Shown piece by piece: positions 20,759-33,070 of a DNA stretch of 64,000 nucleotides (within the stretch, counting starts at the first letter, position 1; each line of letters begins with the position of its first letter). The notes beneath the pieces are model-generated. The model searched no databases. It was not told the DNA's origin and saw only the letters and a program-made list of their open reading frames with translations. Both the position numbers and the translations under genes were made by a program. The stretch is taken from the NCBI GenBank assembly GCA_027625915.1, contig JANTQA010000029.1, positions 9,238,001 to 9,302,000 on the forward strand, in the 5' to 3' direction. Source of the stretch: Anaeramoeba flamelloides. Lineage: Eukaryota > Metamonada > Anaeramoebidae.

Positions 20759-23700
20759 ATGGAATTTTCCTCTTTAACTTTTGAAAAATATTCACACATT
20801 TTAGAGAAACAAACAAAAGTTGAAAAAGATCAAATTACAAAAAATAAACCAAAACAAGAAATAAATGAAAAGGGCTCAACTAAACTTGGAAAAGTAATTG
20901 TCGAGTCATGCTTTATTTGTAAAAATAAATATTGTATTAATGGAACTGTAACAATCTCACCACAAATCTTAATTTTCAGCCCAAAAACTGGTTTGTACTT
21001 TGTCACCACTTTGTTTTGTCTTCTTTTGTTTTTTCGATCCTGCTTGTAACTCGTTTTTTATTTTTATTTTTTTTTTTTGTTTTATTCTTTCAGCCAAGCT
21101 ACACTAGTGATACCAAAAAAGAAAAAACAAAAAAAAGTGAAACAGCTTTCTTAATTTTATAATTTGATCTTTTTTACTTTTAATGGGAAAATAACTTCCA
21201 CTTTAGACAATTTGTCAAAGCTAATTCACAATTACCCATGTTTTAATAAATTTAATCATTTACAGCTTGTTGGGAGAAAAAAAAAAAAAAACTGCTAAGG
21301 AATTTACTTTTCAAATTCAAAATATCTTTTCCCGCAATGTTTTATATTAAATGAAAAAACCAATAAGAATAAATTAGTCACAACACAAATACTAATTTGA
21401 CTTTCTTTGATTTTTTTCTTTCTAATCTGGATCTTTTTTTTAACTTTCCTAGATGGGTTTACACAAAAAAACAATTCAATTCTTTTTAGAAAATGCTTTC
21501 TTCATATTCGAAGTGAAAATGTTTTGAATTCAATATTTTGTAAATCTTCACAAGTTTTTTCTGGTGTGAACATTAAACGATTCTCCAAGTTTGTTAAATT
21601 TGATTTTTTATCTTTTTCTTTTTTTAATGTTTTGTTATTCAAATCATTTTCTTTTGATTTTTTTCCTCTTAAAATAGATTCAGGTTTGTTTGTTTGTGGA
21701 TAAAAGATCAATCACCGCTTCATATTGGAGGGTTTCAGGAAAGGTATATATCTTCATTTCTATTCTTCGTTTTTTTTTCAAAAAATTTCATCTTGACCAG
21801 TTTAATGAGGAGATGACAGTTTTCAAGTACGATCATATTCTGACAAAAATGATTATTTAGTGCTCATGTTATCAATTATTGTTGTTGTCAAAAAAGTAAC
21901 ATCTGAAAAGAAAGTTCAATACGGTTTTTTTGAATTATGTGAATTAAGAGAACCTAAAAATGAAGATCTGTTTTCCATTTTCACGAGAAGGTGACCATTT
22001 TAAAATAGGAAATATTCTCGCCAAAATTTTCAAATTTAATTGTTTCGGCTAAATTGGAATATTCAAGCAAAAAAAACATTTTTGACAAAATTCTAAAAAA
22101 ATTAAAAAAAGAATTTACCACAAAATAGTAAAACATAAGTTGGTTTGCACTTTTTAGATTTTATTCTTTCATAAACACCTTAGGTACCAACTTTCATAGT
22201 TTAACTCAAATAGAATGAGTATAGTTCAACAATACTCATCTTTCAAGAAGATCTGACCCGATCATAAAAGTAATTGAGAAGATTTGCTTTGTAATATTGA
22301 TTTTTTTTTCAAAACAAAACTAAAACCAAGATCATTATCACAAAAGTAAAGTAAACCAAACAAAAAGAAAATTTCCAAATAAAGTAAATTATTATTTTAG
22401 TTTTGTATAATTATTGGAAGGATTTTTTGTCTTGATTTTAAAAGGATTATTTCATAAATAAGAATTTTTTGTGTAACAGAAAGTTGACGTCACAAATTAA
22501 CTCAAAAGAACATTTAATACCACGACTATTCGATTTTTTAATCCTTGGATTTTGGTCTACTAATCATTTAATTTGTAGACTACCAACACTCATTTGGAAA
22601 TATAAACGATTCAATTTGATTATTATTATTGATGGTCTTCAAATATTAATATATAATATTGAGTGAAAGAGGAAAGCGAATAAAAAAAGTTGTATTGCTT
22701 GTTTTTGGTTTGCTTTCAGACAAATTAGAAGAAAATTGCTTGGGTAGGGCAACGAAATTTTCACACAAAGTAGGTTTAAGTACTACAGATAAATTCAAAA
22801 AAATTTAAAAAAATTTTTATTTCAATTTCCATATTTAATCATTTCATAACTCAACTTTTCAAACAGTCCATTTACAAAGAATATTTTGAAGATCAACAAA
22901 TTTTACAAATTTTCTTAATCATTTAGTCCAGTAAAATGTTTTTCTTCAAAGCTAAGGTAAAAAGATTTGCGAAAATGAAAAATGAATCAAATATTTTATG
23001 ATATTTATTTGAATTTATCAGTATCTAAAAAAAAGCCACCACGGATCGAGCGAATCAAAACAGTGGTGAGTTATACTGTTTATCTCTTGAAATCCAGAAG
23101 AAATAAAAATTTTCGAAATTTTTTAGGAATTCGAATTTTTTTCTGATCAGATTTCCCATTCTAACTTAATAGTATTGTAATCTACAACCCACTATTATTG
23201 TCAAGACCTGTTTCTTTCTTCAAAGGCTTTTATTGAAAACCAGATAATACTAGCCTTAAAAGAAGAATGGTTGGTTTTTGGAAACACTACCAACTTACAA
23301 TTAAGAATTTGATCATGTAAAGTTTTGAGAAAACCAAAAATTCAAATTTTTTAAACTTCTACTTGGTTCAATTGCCGAAACACAATCAAAACCCATGACT
23401 GGTCTAGAACCGCCTTCAAAGATACCTTTTTTTAGATGTTCCTTAAATATGATAAAAAATCATTTAAAAGTGAAACAAAAAATGTATTATTTTGTTAAAT
23501 TTGACTTTCATATTTTTAGTAAATTGCATTTATTAACAATTTTTTTTTGAATTGTAAAGCCTTCAACAAGTTCAAATTTTTTTTCTTTAGTCCATTTTCT
23601 TAAACTGTTTCATTGAAACTTCAAACAAATAACAACAATGTTAATATAAATTTAGATCTTTTAAATTTCTTTTTTTCAAATTGTTCATATTTAAATAAAA

Positions 23701-24149
23701 AAATTTGGTTTTAAAAAATGCTTTTTCGAAAGAGATAATTTTGTACTTATGAGATACAAAGTTATCACAATATAAACTCTTTTTCAAATATTGTGACTCA
23801 CCTGAAATAATAAATTGAAAAAAAAACAATTATCCTTTAGTATTCAAGAACAATTAATAACTAAATCTGATTTTTAATTCACTTTTAAGTTATTCTAAAT
23901 ATATAAAAGCCTGATATATTAAAAATTAAAAAAAAATAAAACTAAAAACTAAAAAAAAGTAAGTCACAATTTTTGAAACGAGCATTCCGGATTTTTTCTT
24001 ACTGAACTTTCACTGAAAAAAAGTTGAACAACAAGATTTTTCATGAATAATTAAATTCATTTTCACAGACATTACATAGTCACTATTTTATTAGTAATTA
24101 TTGGTCTTTTTGAAGATATCTTTTTTTTTCCACATGATCTTTAAAAAAG

Positions 24150-24185
<36 letters not shown>

Positions 24186-26119
24186 AATCAAAAAAAAAGA
24201 AAAAGAAAAATTTTTCAAAAAAAAAGAAAAAGAAAAACATTGAAAAAGCAAAACTAAAATTTGCAAAATTAGAAAAAATGATTCTGATCCAAAAATTTGA
24301 AAATATTTTTTTGTTAAGAATACTGGAATAAACCCTCCAAACAGCTTCCATAAACATTATAAAGTGAGCCAAAATTTTTGAAAAATAGTTTAGGATGTAT
24401 TGTTGATGAACATTTTTGTGAAAATATTCCAAATTTAAAATCGGCCATCGTCTCGTAATAATGGCCAATTGATTAAAAATCTAAACTCCAATAATACACT
24501 ACCAACAAAGAAAAAAATAAATTGAAAATATTATAAGTTAGAAAAATCTTTTTCGTAGGTTTACCTTTAAAATATTAACATATTACAATTTATAAAAGAA
24601 TTCCAAAAGAATTCCAAAAAGATCTATTATTTATTATACAAAAGTTTATACAGCCATTTCAAAAAAGTGTGGTTTATGGCTTATATTAAAAAGTTTTAAA
24701 AAAGTGTTACAGAATTTGAAAATTAATGAAAATTTTCAATTTTAAAAAATTTTTACAGATGTTTTCAAAAAGTATGGGCTAAAAGTTTTCTCAAATGTTA
24801 CCCAAACTAATTCAAAAAACACAAATATATAAAAAAAATATATTAAACATTATTGTATGTATCTATTAATTTATTTTAGCATAAAAAAAATTCATCAGTA
24901 TTTAAAAAAATTTTTGATCCCTCTTCAAAATTTAAACCGAAGAGAAATTCAAAAATATAAAGCATTTCTTAAGAGAAGAGAAAGAAGAAAAAGGTTAAAG
25001 TTTATGAAAAATCAAAATAAAAAGAATGCGGAAAAGAGCAGAAACAAGAACGATCAGAAGGAGAAGAATATGAAAAATCAAAATAATAATAAAAATAAAA
25101 AAAAAAAATTGAAATGGACCCAAAAGTCAATAAGCGAAAATGAAATATACAATTTAAACGAAAAACAAAAAAAGACACAAAGCCAAATTACCAGCATTGA
25201 AACAAACCAAAAATCTGACATAAAAAAAAAAACCAATGAAAAGACAACTAAGAAATTGATCAAATGTGAGCAAGAATCTAAAAGCTTTCCATCCAAATTA
25301 TTTAAACGGTTTTCTTTTACCTTTTCAAATAACAAACCAAATGAATCTGAATCTGAAAATAGAGAATATATTGAATTTTCTTCTGATGAATCTGACTACT
25401 TTGCCGTTGAATTGAATGGGGAGACAAAAATATTAAACAACGAAATCTGCGAAAGCATCAACTCGGTGTTAAATTTTCGTTATTCACAGGCAAACTGGAA
25501 ATTAGTATATAGCACTGAAATACACGGAACCTCTTTTATTACATTTTATGAAAAGATCCAAACCACTAGTTGCTCGCTTTTATTTATTCAAACGAAAAAT
25601 AATGAAATATTGGGAACTTTCTTACCCTTAAAATTGAAAATAAATAACTCTTTTTATGGTGATGGTCAGATTTTTTTATTCACTTTTTATCCAACTTTCA
25701 AAATGTTCAAAGCAAAAACTACTAATGATTTATATATTTTTTCAAATAACGAATCAATAATGATCGGTGGTGGGTAAGATTTTTTTATTTTTGATTTCTT
25801 CCTGAAAAAATAAAATTAAATTTTTCGGCACATTTTCTTTCCACTAATATTACAAATATTCTTATTGATAATTAATTCTTTGTTTGTAAAAAAATGATCT
25901 TTTTAAAAAAACAACCGTTTTTTTTTGTCAAATCTTGTTACATAAATTTAAATTATGAATAAAATTAGTTCTCAGAATTGGAGCAGATCTGGGCTCTGGA
26001 TTTCAAAAAATTTTATTCATGGTGCATCTCATTTTTGTGAGACTTTTGAAAATGATCAACTGGCAAGTACAACAGAATTTGAAATTGCAAGAGTGGAATT
26101 GTGGGAAATCGAAAAATAA
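20759..26119 (+). CDS. TLDc-domain protein, OXR1/NCOA7 type (middle exons unresolved)
   Basis: TLDc proteins act in oxidative-stress resistance and V-ATPase control. The last two exons are firm: 24880..25773 (after TTTTAG) and about 25987..26119, joined by a GTAAGA/CAG intron. They encode SINSVLNFRYSQANWKLVYS, STEIHGTSFITFYEK, SCSLLFIQ, FYGDGQIFLFTFYPTFKMFK, MIGGG and then SGLWISKNFIHGASHFCETF and ELWEIEK, a complete TLDc fold. The acceptor of the last exon could be a few bases earlier. A likely first exon, 20759..20990, encodes CFICKNKYCINGTVTISPQ, resembling the GRAM-like segment of OXR1, and ends at a GTTTGT donor. Possible small exons lie at 22728..22776 and 23022..23065 (the latter with ATCAG and GTGAGT sites and compatible phase), but I cannot close the reading frame. 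Before the TLDc core lies a Lys/Asn-rich linker. Whether both ends are one gene is inference. Confidence 0.75.
21050..24879. other. Presumed intronic region of the TLDc gene
   Basis: No confident exon. A Lys/Asn-rich minus-strand frame at 21502-21711, an Ile/Leu-rich plus frame at 22469-22666 and a minus frame at 24330-24468 (MAIITRRWPILNLEYFH) have some protein character but no recognised family. Homopurine A/G runs fill 24150-24245. At least 3.8 kb lacks resolved coding sequence. Confidence 0.4.
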
Positions 26120-26390
26120 AAATAATTAAATGTAAATTTTGATTCATAAAAATTTTATACTTTGTTCTTTTTTGCTAAAATTTTATCACCCCATTCTATT
26201 ATTGAAATATTTCGATGTATAAGAATAAAATTACTCATTTTATTTCATTTTTTTTTTCTTTTTCTTTTTTTGATGGAAATATAAATTAACATTATGGGTT
26301 TAGTTTTATTAATTAAATCTAATAATTATTCTTTTTTGCATCTACAGTTTTTCTTTTTAAAAGTTTTATTGTTTATGATTCTTTTTTCTT

Positions 26391-26421
<31 letters not shown>

Positions 26422-27534
26422 CTTTTTTTATTTATTTTTATAATTAAAAAGTAGAGAAGAATAAAAAAATAATCAGTGGCTGTGCTTCTAATTTCCTTGG
26501 TAAAGTATTGAAGAAGAGAAATAGTGGTGACAATTTAACTTCCTATTATACACAATTACTTTTTCCTGGATTAAATTCTTTCAAGTATGGCAATAATGCC
26601 TTGCAATAGGATCAACTTCTTCCAAATATAGTATTTTGTAAGCTGGAGGTATTATGATGATGATTTCAATTTTTTTCAGTTTAATTACACAAAGGGGGAA
26701 CATTAAACAAGCCATTCAACATCCTGGGTAGACAAAACAAAACTTTAAAAAAAAAAATTTGTTTTTTATTTTTTAAATTTCTATATTATACTATTGTTAT
26801 AGTCTCTTTCATTTCTTGATTTTCTTTTGTCTTTTTATTGTATTTGTTTCAAAAGAAAATTTTTTCTTTTCATTTTTTTTTTAAAAGAAAAGTTATCCTA
26901 TGAGCTATAATCTTTCCTACATTATACGATCATGAAAAAATTTTATCAAAAAAAATTAAACATTTGCTAATTTTTCACTTTTTGATAACTTCACTTATAA
27001 TAAACACTATTGGTTAATAAAAGATCTTGGATCAAAAATTATTTTGTAAGATATTTAACAATTTAAGTTGAAAATCCAATTTTCCAGGTTCTACTATGAT
27101 TTTTTTATCCAAATTTAATAGTAAAAAATTTGAATATTTTTTTCTTCACCATTAAGAGGATTTAATCATATTTTTAAAGCATTTTAAATTTAGTCAATTT
27201 CTTTCAAACGGATAACCAATTATTTTGGCTATTATGGAATTGTTTATTGATATAAATTGATTAAAAATATTTTTTTTTTGATTATCCGTTAGGTTTTCCA
27301 GAATTCAAAAATTTTGAGAATATTTTTTTAATTTGAAAATTTGTTTATAAATTTCTAAAATGTTTGATAATGCTATGTAGTTGTTTTTGACCAAAACTGT
27401 GTTTGTATTAAATTTGAATTAAAGAATTATATACAACTCGACTAAATAGATTAGATCTTTCTAAAGTTTGGGATAGTACCATTGGCACAGTGGAAAGATT
27501 TTGAGAAATCATTAAGTATTCAGCATCAGCAAAA
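26120..27534. other. Intergenic, low-complexity rich
   Basis: T-rich runs (for example 26396-26421) and no coding signal. Near 27285-27320 is CCGTTAGGTTTTCCAGAATTC, a short scrap related to the hairpin-tail repeat. Confidence 0.45.
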
Positions 27535-27931
27535 ATTATTTCTTAATTTTTCATATTTTGATTTTTTTTTTTAGTAATTGTGGTTATTTCATTAACTGTG
27601 ATGCTCTCCAATACCCAGCCCACAACAAAAGTCAAGAAACTTGACAATATATCCAATGCTTTTAAATAACAACAAATTCCAAATAATTAACATTGAGAAT
27701 GTTGTGTTTGTTTGGATTTGAAAAAAGTATTTTTGATTTTGACATAATGTTTCTACTTTTAATTACTTCCTTTCTTTTTTTATCATATGATAGAATGTTA
27801 CTCAATACATCAAATATATTGTCAAGTTTCTTGACTTTTGTTGTGGGCTGGGTATTGGAGAGCATCACAGTTAATGAAATAACCACAATTACTAAAAAAA
27901 AAAATCAAAATATGAAAAATTAAGAAATAAT
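27535..27931. repeat. Perfect 118-bp inverted repeat with 161-bp spacer
   Basis: 27535-27652 and 27814-27931 are, base for base, reverse complements, including an 11-base T run. The arms are of normal complexity (CTCCAATACCCAGCCCACAA). Perfect arms imply a recent origin or ongoing gene conversion. The arms contain GTCAAGAAACTTGAC, itself a small palindrome. No transposase. It could be a foldback element or a local inverted duplication. Confidence 0.92.
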
Positions 27932-27974
27932 TATTCATATATGTGGTTTCTTAAAGTTCAATATTTAAAAAAAA

Positions 27975-28180
27975 AATTCTTAATAAAGGATGATCAAATG
28001 AAAAATTTATCTCAAAAAAATTGGGTGAAATTTGAGAGATAATTTTCAGCTAAAACATGAAAATAATACACTTCTTAAAATTATAAAAAAAAATTATCCT
28101 ATTTCAATGTTATTAAAAATCATTTGATCATCAAGGGGTTTACCTTTAAAATTTTATTTTACATTGAGTATACTTTTGAT
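27975..28180 (+). repeat. Dispersed repeat family I, copy 1
   Basis: Resembles 40840-41040 in the same sense: GGATGATCAAATG / AAATTTATCTCAAAAAA, and later CAAGG and TTTACCTT. Diverged and non-coding. Boundaries approximate. Confidence 0.45.
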
Positions 28181-28189
28181 ACTAAATTT

Positions 28190-29311
28190 GACTTTGTTTA
28201 AGTCAAATTGGTATCCAAAAACAAGATTTTTTTCAAATATCAATTATTTTTTATAATTGACCTTTGAAGAACAAATAAAAAATAATTAGAATAATACATA
28301 TCTACTGATATTTGATATCCACCTAAAATAAAACTAATAAATCAATATAAATTCTTAAAAAACGAAAAAGAAAAACTTTCTGGCTTATTAAGAAATATAA
28401 CAATGTTCATTTGGATCTTCAATTGGAAGATCCAAATATAATTTCAATAGAAAATAAATATTATTTCTCTACAATTATTTACACTACTTCAGTAACACCA
28501 GAATAATACTTTCTTGCCAAGTGGATATAGATCTTGCAATAAAATAGGTTATCAAAAAAAAATCGAAAAAAATAAAAAAAAAACAAAATGAGAAAAAATC
28601 TTTTACAAAAATTGTGAAAATATGATGAAAAAATGATCTCAATTTCGAAAATTTCAAAAATAAATTTTTTCTTCTAATATCGATTCAAACCCTTTTGATA
28701 CATGTACAGAGTTCCCAAAATGATTGTATTTTTGGAATTTTGAGAATCTCAAAAATTTAAAATCTGGAATCATAATACAAAATGATTTTAATGGAATCAA
28801 TTTTTATCAAAGATTTTTCACTTGTTAAAGTACCTTTAAAGTATAATTTTTCAAAAACATTAAAAATTATTTTTATTCTGATTCAATGGAATCAAAAAAA
28901 TAATTTTTATTTGGTACCAAAACTCTATTAAAAAAAAAAAAGAATTTTTGATTCCATTTCAAAGAAAAATAATTTTCTTATCAGGAAGAAACTTAAAAAC
29001 TTCAGGATTGATGAAAAGACGATGGAAACTAAAATCCCAAGAAGAAAAACCTTAAATATTAATTTTTTTTGAGAAATATAAAATTCTTTTTGAAAATAAA
29101 AAAAAAATTATTAATTATTTAATTATGAGAATGATGTGATTCCTTGTAAAAACAATTTTAAACAAGAAATGAGTTGAGAGTTATCATTGGAAGAAAAAAG
29201 AATCATTTGATTCCATGGAATCCAAAAAAGAATTATTTTGGTTTTTTTTTAAAAAAGAATCAAAATATGAACCCTGTACATATAATTCACTCCTACAACT
29301 GGAAAAAGGTT
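28190..29311 (-). mobile_element. MITE family B, copy 3, split by a hAT-like MITE
   Basis: 28190-28706 and 29277-29311 together correspond to a full family B copy: GACTTTGTTTAAGTCAAA at the left, TCCTACAACTGG and AAAAAGGTT at the right. The middle 570 bp is MITE D1. Removing D1 and one 8-bp duplicate restores the order seen at 17424-17959. B is therefore older than D here. Confidence 0.75.
28707..29276 (+). mobile_element. hAT-like MITE family D, copy 1
   Basis: 570 bp with ends CAGAGTTCCCAAAATGATT and, inverted, CAGGGTTCATATTTTGATT. The flanks are TACATGTA and TACATATA, an 8-bp target duplication with one change. CAGRG ends plus 8-bp duplications are the hAT signature. No ORF. The second copy at 53019-53587 is in the same sense and similar throughout. 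Confidence 0.88.
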
Positions 29312-29380
29312 TTATTAATTTTTTTTGAAAGCTAAGCTCAAAAAAATGACAAAAAATAGCCAATTATCTTGGTATATTTA

Positions 29381-29545
29381 CACTACAAAAAATCTCATTA
29401 CTTTTATCAAACTTTTGGCCTTTTCAAACTTTCAAGGACTTTCAAACAATTTAAAAACCTTTCCAACACTTTCCCAACACTTTTAAAGGGGAAATACATT
29501 GCAAACGTGATAAGCTTTGTAAAAGTCATGAGATTTTTTGTGGTG
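29381..29545. mobile_element. Small TA-flanked inverted-repeat element
   Basis: 165 bp. The ends CACTACAAAAAATCTCATTA and, inverted, CACCACAAAAAATCTCATGA continue into TTTTA on both sides. TA flanks both sides. The interior is CTTTCAA/ACACTTTC-rich. No other copy was recognised in the window. Confidence 0.65.
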
Positions 29546-29959
29546 TATATATTGGTTATTTTTTGAAATTATTTTTTTCCTAACGATCCTCACATTCCAA
29601 GAAAAAATAAATCCTGCACGCAACTTTGACTCATTATTTCAAAAATGAGAAAGATATTTTTCTTTCTGGGTGCTATAAATATCACCCTACCAAGAAACAA
29701 TAATTCCTTATTTTCTCAAATTCATTCAAATAACAACAGATATTATATTTGACAATAATGAAAAAAAAAAAGCACCATGTTTAATTTGAAACACGGGTTT
29801 TTATGACCACTCTAAATACAACTGTAAAAAAAAATATATTAAACCTAGATGATAAATTTGATCGATTAATTGCTAGTAAATCAAAAAAATAAAGTAATTG
29901 TATGGTAGAAAGAAATAAACACATTCTAAACCCAGAGCATAAAGTCGAATTGAAAATCA

Positions 29960-30931
29960 TTATTTTTGTAATTTCTCAATATCAATATTTGCCTGTACCA
30001 AAACTCTTAAAGAAGATTTAATCATTGGGGTATCTATTGAAACGCCATGATAATCAATTGATCCATTTACGTTGCTGAAGTATTGTAATACGATTTCCTT
30101 TGCTTGTTTAATTTCCTTCTCTGTGGGGCCAAATATTTTGTTGACAACTTCAATTTGGTTAGGGTGGATTACTTGCTTCCCTGTGAATCCTAAATTCCAT
30201 CCCTGTAAGCACTCTTCGGTTAAACGCTTTTTGTCTCTAAATTCTATCGAGACTAAGTCGATGCATTGCAAATTAAAAGCACGGGCATAGGTAACAATTT
30301 TGGATCGAGTGTAGAGCAATTCTTGGCAGCTTTTTGTCCTTTTCACGCCAACGTCTGCGCAATAGTCTTCTGCGCCAAAGACTAAGCCTGAAATTGGCGC
30401 CCAACGCGAGGCACTTACGATGTCTTTTAAATTGACAATGCCCTGAGCAGTCTCGATCGTCAAGTAGAGTTGTATATTGTGGAGTTTCTTCTTTTCTAAC
30501 ATTTGGGTCACGATCTCCACGTCTTTCACCTCGTTCACTTTTGGGAGCAATAAGCCAGAAAATGTTCCATTTGATCCTTGGTGGTTAATGATTTCAGTTA
30601 AATCATTGGCTCCTTCTCTTGTGCTAATCGGGTTAATTCTTAAAATTGTTTTTCCTTTTGCTTGGATCTTTCCTTTGCTCAAATGATCCAGTATCATTTC
30701 TCTTGCTAATTCCCGACGATTGGGGGAAACACCATCTTCCATGTCTAAAATTAAGACGTCTGCTGAACAATTCTTGCTGAGTTTGCGTTCAGAATCGCCG
30801 GGGGTGTACATCAAAGTTCGATCAGGCAGATCTTTGATTACCTTTTGGACGTATTTCCTATAAAGGGTTCCGACATTTAACGTACAGTGTAACAAGGTTG
30901 TTCTCCTAATCAGTGGTGCAATTTTAAACAT
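29960..30931 (-). CDS. CLYBL-like citramalyl-CoA lyase (HpcH/HpaI family)
   Basis: Single-exon gene, 323 aa, close to human CLYBL (about 340). The family cleaves acyl-CoA C-C bonds (citramalyl-CoA to acetyl-CoA plus pyruvate in mitochondrial CLYBL) using Mg2+. Seen: LMYTPGDSERK and DVLILDMEDGVSPN (residues 40-71), Arg98 in LRIN, Glu160 in LTIETAQG, FGAEDYCADVG (185-195), GFTGKQVIHPNQ (248-259) and Asp300 in SIDTPM, equivalent to the catalytic Asp of CLYBL. The first 30 residues are Arg/Lys-rich with no acidic residue, so import into a mitochondrion or mitochondrion-related organelle is likely. The ATG at 30931 includes this leader. The gene is divergently arranged from nothing obvious. Exact substrate is inferred from similarity alone. 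Confidence 0.92.
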   Translation of the reverse strand: MFKIAPLIRRTTLLHCTLNVGTLYRKYVQKVIKDLPDRTLMYTPGDSERKLSKNCSADVLILDMEDGVSPNRRELAREMILDHLSKGKIQAKGKTILRINPISTREGANDLTEIINHQGSNGTFSGLLLPKVNEVKDVEIVTQMLEKKKLHNIQLYLTIETAQGIVNLKDIVSASRWAPISGLVFGAEDYCADVGVKRTKSCQELLYTRSKIVTYARAFNLQCIDLVSIEFRDKKRLTEECLQGWNLGFTGKQVIHPNQIEVVNKIFGPTEKEIKQAKEIVLQYFSNVNGSIDYHGVSIDTPMIKSSLRVLVQANIDIEKLQK

Positions 30932-33070
30932 TTGGCTGAATTGTGTTCACAAGAAACTGAAATAAGAATGTTGAATATTAAAAAATGGTTGAAAAATCAG
31001 AAAAATCTTGCTTTTGGGGTTTGTTTTCAATTATTCTAAATTTTAAGGGTTTGGATTTTTTTCATAAAGGCAAGAAAAAACCCTTGTAATTATTAACGAC
31101 AAAGTGTATTCGATCTATAGTGTTTGAATATCTCTGGAATTTTTTTTAATTGTTAAAAAGTGCTAATAGTGTTGGAAAATAACTGTGACTATGACTTAAG
31201 GACTGCGTTCTCACACTTGGGAGTGTTTGAGTTATTGTGAAATTTCACTTGCACTTGCCAAAAAGAATTTTTATTATGAAGAAATAGTAAAAAAAAAAAA
31301 AAAAAACATTTTTTGTCATCTTTACTTTTTCACACCGACTTTTTTTCAATCTTTTTCAATGAAAAGGAAATTGAAAATAGCAAAAAAAATAATTGTAAAA
31401 AAATGCATTTTGGGGATTTTCAAGTACATTTCAAATTTGAGAACACTTAAAACTTGTAAAAGAAAATCCAAAAAAATGTGTAGAACAGCCCAAGAAATAG
31501 TTTGAGTTCAGAAAGTTGAAATGGAAATTCCAAAATATTAAAATCCAATTTGAGCCTGTAATTTCAAGTTAAAAAATGTTAAAATTTCACGTTTTTTCTA
31601 AAAGAAATTCTCCTTGGACAAATATTCCTTGGAATACAAAACTCTTCCAAGGGGGGGGGGGGGGGTATAAATTATTTCACAGTTTTAATCGTAATGCCTA
31701 GTTCTTAAATCTTTGTTTCAGAATGAAATAGTATTTTTTCTAATAATTCTTGTAGGAATACAACTTTTAATTTACTATTCAATGGCAATTCTAAGACCAA
31801 ATCAACTTTGAAGGCAAATTAAATGATTTTTCAGTAAATCATAAATATGCAACAGAATTTTTTTCAATTTTCAAAAATAATTAGACATGTGTAAAAAGTG
31901 ATGTAGTAATATTTTTTATCATATTTTAATTGTTTTTTATTTTGTAATCAAAAATTAACTCTGAAATAAATTACTCAGATTTCCCTAATTGTGGAGAAAT
32001 ATTTCCAATTTGAGGGTTCAATTTTTAGAATTTCTTTTTTAATTCATAGAACTTTCAGAAATCAATATTTTTTTTAATTATTTTTTATTGTCAGTTTTTT
32101 TGATCTTTAAATATGCAACCCTTCTAAAAAAAGAAGTACATATTTATATTTACAATATGTACTAACTAATATGTTTGTTTTTTTAACAATAATAAAAATA
32201 ATTACCCAAAAATAAACATAATTTCTTTTTCAGTTAGAAGATCCAGTTTAATTGGAGAAAAACAATATATTAAATTGGTTTTTTGTAATATTCTTCTGAA
32301 AAATTAACATTTCTTTTTAAAACCTATTTTACTTTTCAAAGTTTTTTTTTTTTGTTTTTTTCTTTTTGCTTTTTTTTTTTACTTTTTCTTTTTGTCTTCT
32401 TTTCTTTTTTCTTTTTTATAAAAGTCAATTCATAAAAAAATATTAATTTAAATTAACTTTAAGATAATTGAGGCAAAATAAGTTCTTTTAAGACATTTAC
32501 TATTAGAATAGTTATCTTCAACAATTTTAATTTTCTAAATAAGTTTGTGAATTTTCTAAGTGACATTCCTATTGAAGGGGGCCTAAAATTTTATTTAACA
32601 ATTTATTTTTTTTCAAAAATTTAGAGTTAATTAATCTTTTTTTTTTTTTTTATTAATTTTTACTCTGATCTTAAGTTTATTGTTTTTTCTTATTTAGGAA
32701 CAATTGTATCTTGGTTTTTACTTAAAATAAATTGTTTTTTTCATTTTTAACAGGTTAATTTTTAAGTGAAAGGTAGTTTATTATGGAGATTTTTAGAAAA
32801 TGACTGTATTCCGAAACTTAGTAATTTTATTTTTAAATTTTATTATTGTATACTTTAATACATAACATTAAGTTAAATTTTTTATTTTGAGAAAATTGTA
32901 TTATTTTTGAAATACAATTATTTGAAAAAAATGAGAATTTTCTAAAGTTTTTAAATGAAATTAATCGAATTAAAACTTTAAATAAAAAAAAAGTTTCAAA
33001 AAATATGAATTATAAAAAAAAAAACTGGGTATATTATGAATTTTACAATTATGGTTAAATTTTAAAATTA
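30932..33070. other. Gene-free stretch upstream of the CLYBL-like gene
   Basis: AT-rich with T/C-rich runs at 32340-32420. A 92-codon frame at 31227-31505 is Lys-rich and looks like chance. A G15 tract is listed separately. Promoter elements of the lyase gene should lie just above 30931, but none is recognisable. Confidence 0.45.
31651..31665 (+). repeat. G15 homopolymer
   Basis: Fifteen consecutive G between CTTCCAA and TATAAATT. Striking in sequence this poor in G+C: the many other homopolymers here are A or T. It could be a length-unstable site or could stack as a G-quadruplex, or it could be an assembly artefact. Confidence 0.9.

Noticed and set aside
21502-21711. Minus-strand 69-codon Lys/Asn-rich frame
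   Set aside because: Protein-like composition, but no start codon, splice sites or homology; within a presumed intron. Noted only.
24091-24468. Minus-strand 125-codon frame, possible transposase N-terminus
   Set aside because: The MAIITRRWPILN stretch looks coding, but most of the frame is poly-Phe/Lys from A runs, and no transposase motif could be confirmed.
27662-27923. Frames on both strands over the 118-bp inverted repeat
   Set aside because: Both come from the repeat arms; mirror-image openness is expected there.
31227-31505. 92-codon plus-strand frame
   Set aside because: Lys/Phe-rich, no domain, non-conserved start.
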